From JAEXOD01 sp963667875 (lineage in GTDB: Bacteria; Bacteroidota; Ignavibacteria; Ignavibacteriales; Melioribacteraceae), in NCBI GenBank assembly GCA_963667875.2, contig CAXXGC010000003.1, positions 372,001-436,000 on the forward strand: a DNA stretch of 64,000 nucleotides, read 5' to 3'. Below the pieces are notes generated by a model, which worked only from the letters and a program-made list of their open reading frames with translations, was not told the origin of the DNA and made no database searches. The position numbers and the translations under genes were made by a program. This document shows positions 63,265 through 64,000 of this stretch, in pieces; position 1 is the first letter of the stretch; every line of letters starts with the position of its first letter.

Positions 63265-64000
63265 ATGGATCCTAAAATTGATAAAATAGTAAATCAGGTT
63301 TTTATTGAAAAATCGCTGCACAATTTTTATTGCAGTTTGGATAGTTGTAAAGGCTGGGAAAAAAACGTTGTTGAACAACCCAAAGCAGTAAAAAAAATAA
63401 TTGATATGGGTGCCGAGCGTATAGCCGCCGGTGTTGGTGTTGGTGAAAATTTACCCGATATTGGGTTAGCAAGGATGATTGACCATACTTTATTAAAACC
63501 TGAAGCAACCGATAATGATGTTATTAAATTATGCGAAGAAGCTAAAAAGTTTACATTTGCTTCTGTTTGTGTTAATCCGTCACATGTTGCATTAAGTTAT
63601 TCATTGTTGCGTAACACTCCCGTTAAAGTTTGTACCGTAATCGGTTTTCCATTAGGCGCAAATACCACAGAAACAAAACGTTTTGAAGCTGAACAGGCAT
63701 TGGAAAATGGTGCTGAAGAAATTGATATGGTTATTAATATAGGAAAGCTTAAACAAGGTGATTATAAAGCTGTTTTTGAAGATGTTAACAAAGTTGTTCT
63801 TGCAGCAAAAAAACATAATGCCATTTGCAAGGTGATTTTGGAAACTGCATTATTAACAGATGAAGAAAAAATTAAAGCTTGTATGATTTGCAAAGAAGCC
63901 AAAGCTGATTTTGTTAAAACATCAACAGGATTTAGTAAAGGCGGAGCTACTGCAAGTGATATAGCTTTGATGAAATATGTTGTTGGAAGCAGTGTTGGTG
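63265..64000 (+). CDS. deoC: deoxyribose-phosphate aldolase, 5' part (3' end outside window)
   Basis: The frame is open to the window edge (245 codons visible). The enzyme splits 2-deoxyribose 5-phosphate into acetaldehyde and glyceraldehyde 3-phosphate. The motifs are IDHTLLKPEAT, SVCVNPSHV, TVIGFPLGANTTETK, EIDMVINIG and the Schiff-base lysine in FVKTSTGFSKGGAT. About 70 residues precede the usual DHTLLKP start (family proteins often start only 10-15 residues before it), so this enzyme has an N-terminal extension with PKIDKIVNQVFIEKSL. The start ATG is 8 bp after folD with a weak ribosome-binding site. Confidence 0.93.
   Translation, partial: MDPKIDKIVNQVFIEKSLHNFYCSLDSCKGWEKNVVEQPKAVKKIIDMGAERIAAGVGVGENLPDIGLARMIDHTLLKPEATDNDVIKLCEEAKKFTFASVCVNPSHVALSYSLLRNTPVKVCTVIGFPLGANTTETKRFEAEQALENGAEEIDMVINIGKLKQGDYKAVFEDVNKVVLAAKKHNAICKVILETALLTDEEKIKACMICKEAKADFVKTSTGFSKGGATASDIALMKYVVGSSVG

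Noticed and set aside
1..64000. tRNA, rRNA, CRISPR array, prophage or insertion sequence
   Set aside because: Intergenic regions were read on both strands and no cloverleaf, rRNA stretch, regular repeat-spacer array, integrase or transposase was seen; short or divergent examples could be missed by eye.

Overview
The window is about 30% G+C and most likely comes from a member of the Ignavibacteria (Bacteroidota/Chlorobiota lineage). Three things point there. Two secreted proteins end in a type IX secretion (T9SS) sorting domain with the NYPNPFNPST-type motif typical of Ignavibacteria. There is a small two-cluster ferredoxin of the chlorobial type. The housekeeping blocks (sucD-ndk, ybaB-recR, purS-purQ, pssA-psd) have the local arrangement of that group. 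The window is dense and chromosomal; I see no rRNA, tRNA, CRISPR array, prophage or insertion sequence.

Layout. 1-6.5 kb: the 3' end of hemL, then a leftward envelope-stress-type operon (two LiaF-like membrane proteins, a LytS-type kinase, a LytTR regulator and a chemoreceptor). A tandem LytTR-like box lies just upstream of its first gene. A rightward ferredoxin follows. 6.8-12.7 kb: two related T9SS cargo proteins; the first is split by a frameshift at an A7 run. 12.9-18.2 kb: glutamate dehydrogenase, an unusual GAF/ATP-grasp/nucleotidyltransferase fusion, and a HisH-like protein that has lost its catalytic residues. 18.2-26.3 kb: a leftward block of eleven genes for phospholipid synthesis (pssA, psd), purines (purS, purQ), TatA, GatA, SucD, Ndk, a Nudix enzyme, a NamZ-type muramidase and a lipoprotein. 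26.5-36.6 kb: a rightward block running from ybaB-recR through a methyltransferase, lipoproteins and ftsX into an exopolysaccharide export module (two SLBB proteins, a tyrosine autokinase, a Wzz-like protein, UDP-glucuronate decarboxylase) that has no glycosyltransferases.

36.7-38.7 kb: groES-groEL under a textbook CIRCE operator and sigma70-type promoter. 38.9-43.2 kb: a serine hydrolase, an NCS1 permease, L-serine dehydratase and a lipoprotein. 43.2-48.2 kb: a leftward operon with fmt, def, a membrane protein and an M1-like protein whose zinc site is broken. 48.4-50.5 kb: a lipoprotein, an M48 peptidase and an MltB-like transglycosylase. 50.5-51.1 kb: a non-coding cluster of short palindromes. 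51.1-55.1 kb: a LEA-2 protein, a zinc-ribbon/FHA/FHA/ABC fusion transporter and a nucleotidyltransferase. 55.3-61.4 kb: a pullulanase-like GH13 enzyme, a VanX-like dipeptidase and a large multi-PAS hybrid kinase. 61.6-64 kb: a YmdB-like phosphodiesterase, folD and the 5' part of deoC, which runs off the window.

The most interesting signals are the GAF/ATP-grasp/nucleotidyltransferase fusion with its inactive HisH-like neighbour, the LytTR tandem site in front of the LiaF/LytTR operon, the A7 frameshift in a T9SS gene, the dead M1 peptidase with its membrane partner, the FHA-ABC fusion, and unusual start codons concentrated in the ftsX-exopolysaccharide block. All functional statements rest on motif recognition by eye; no database search was run.
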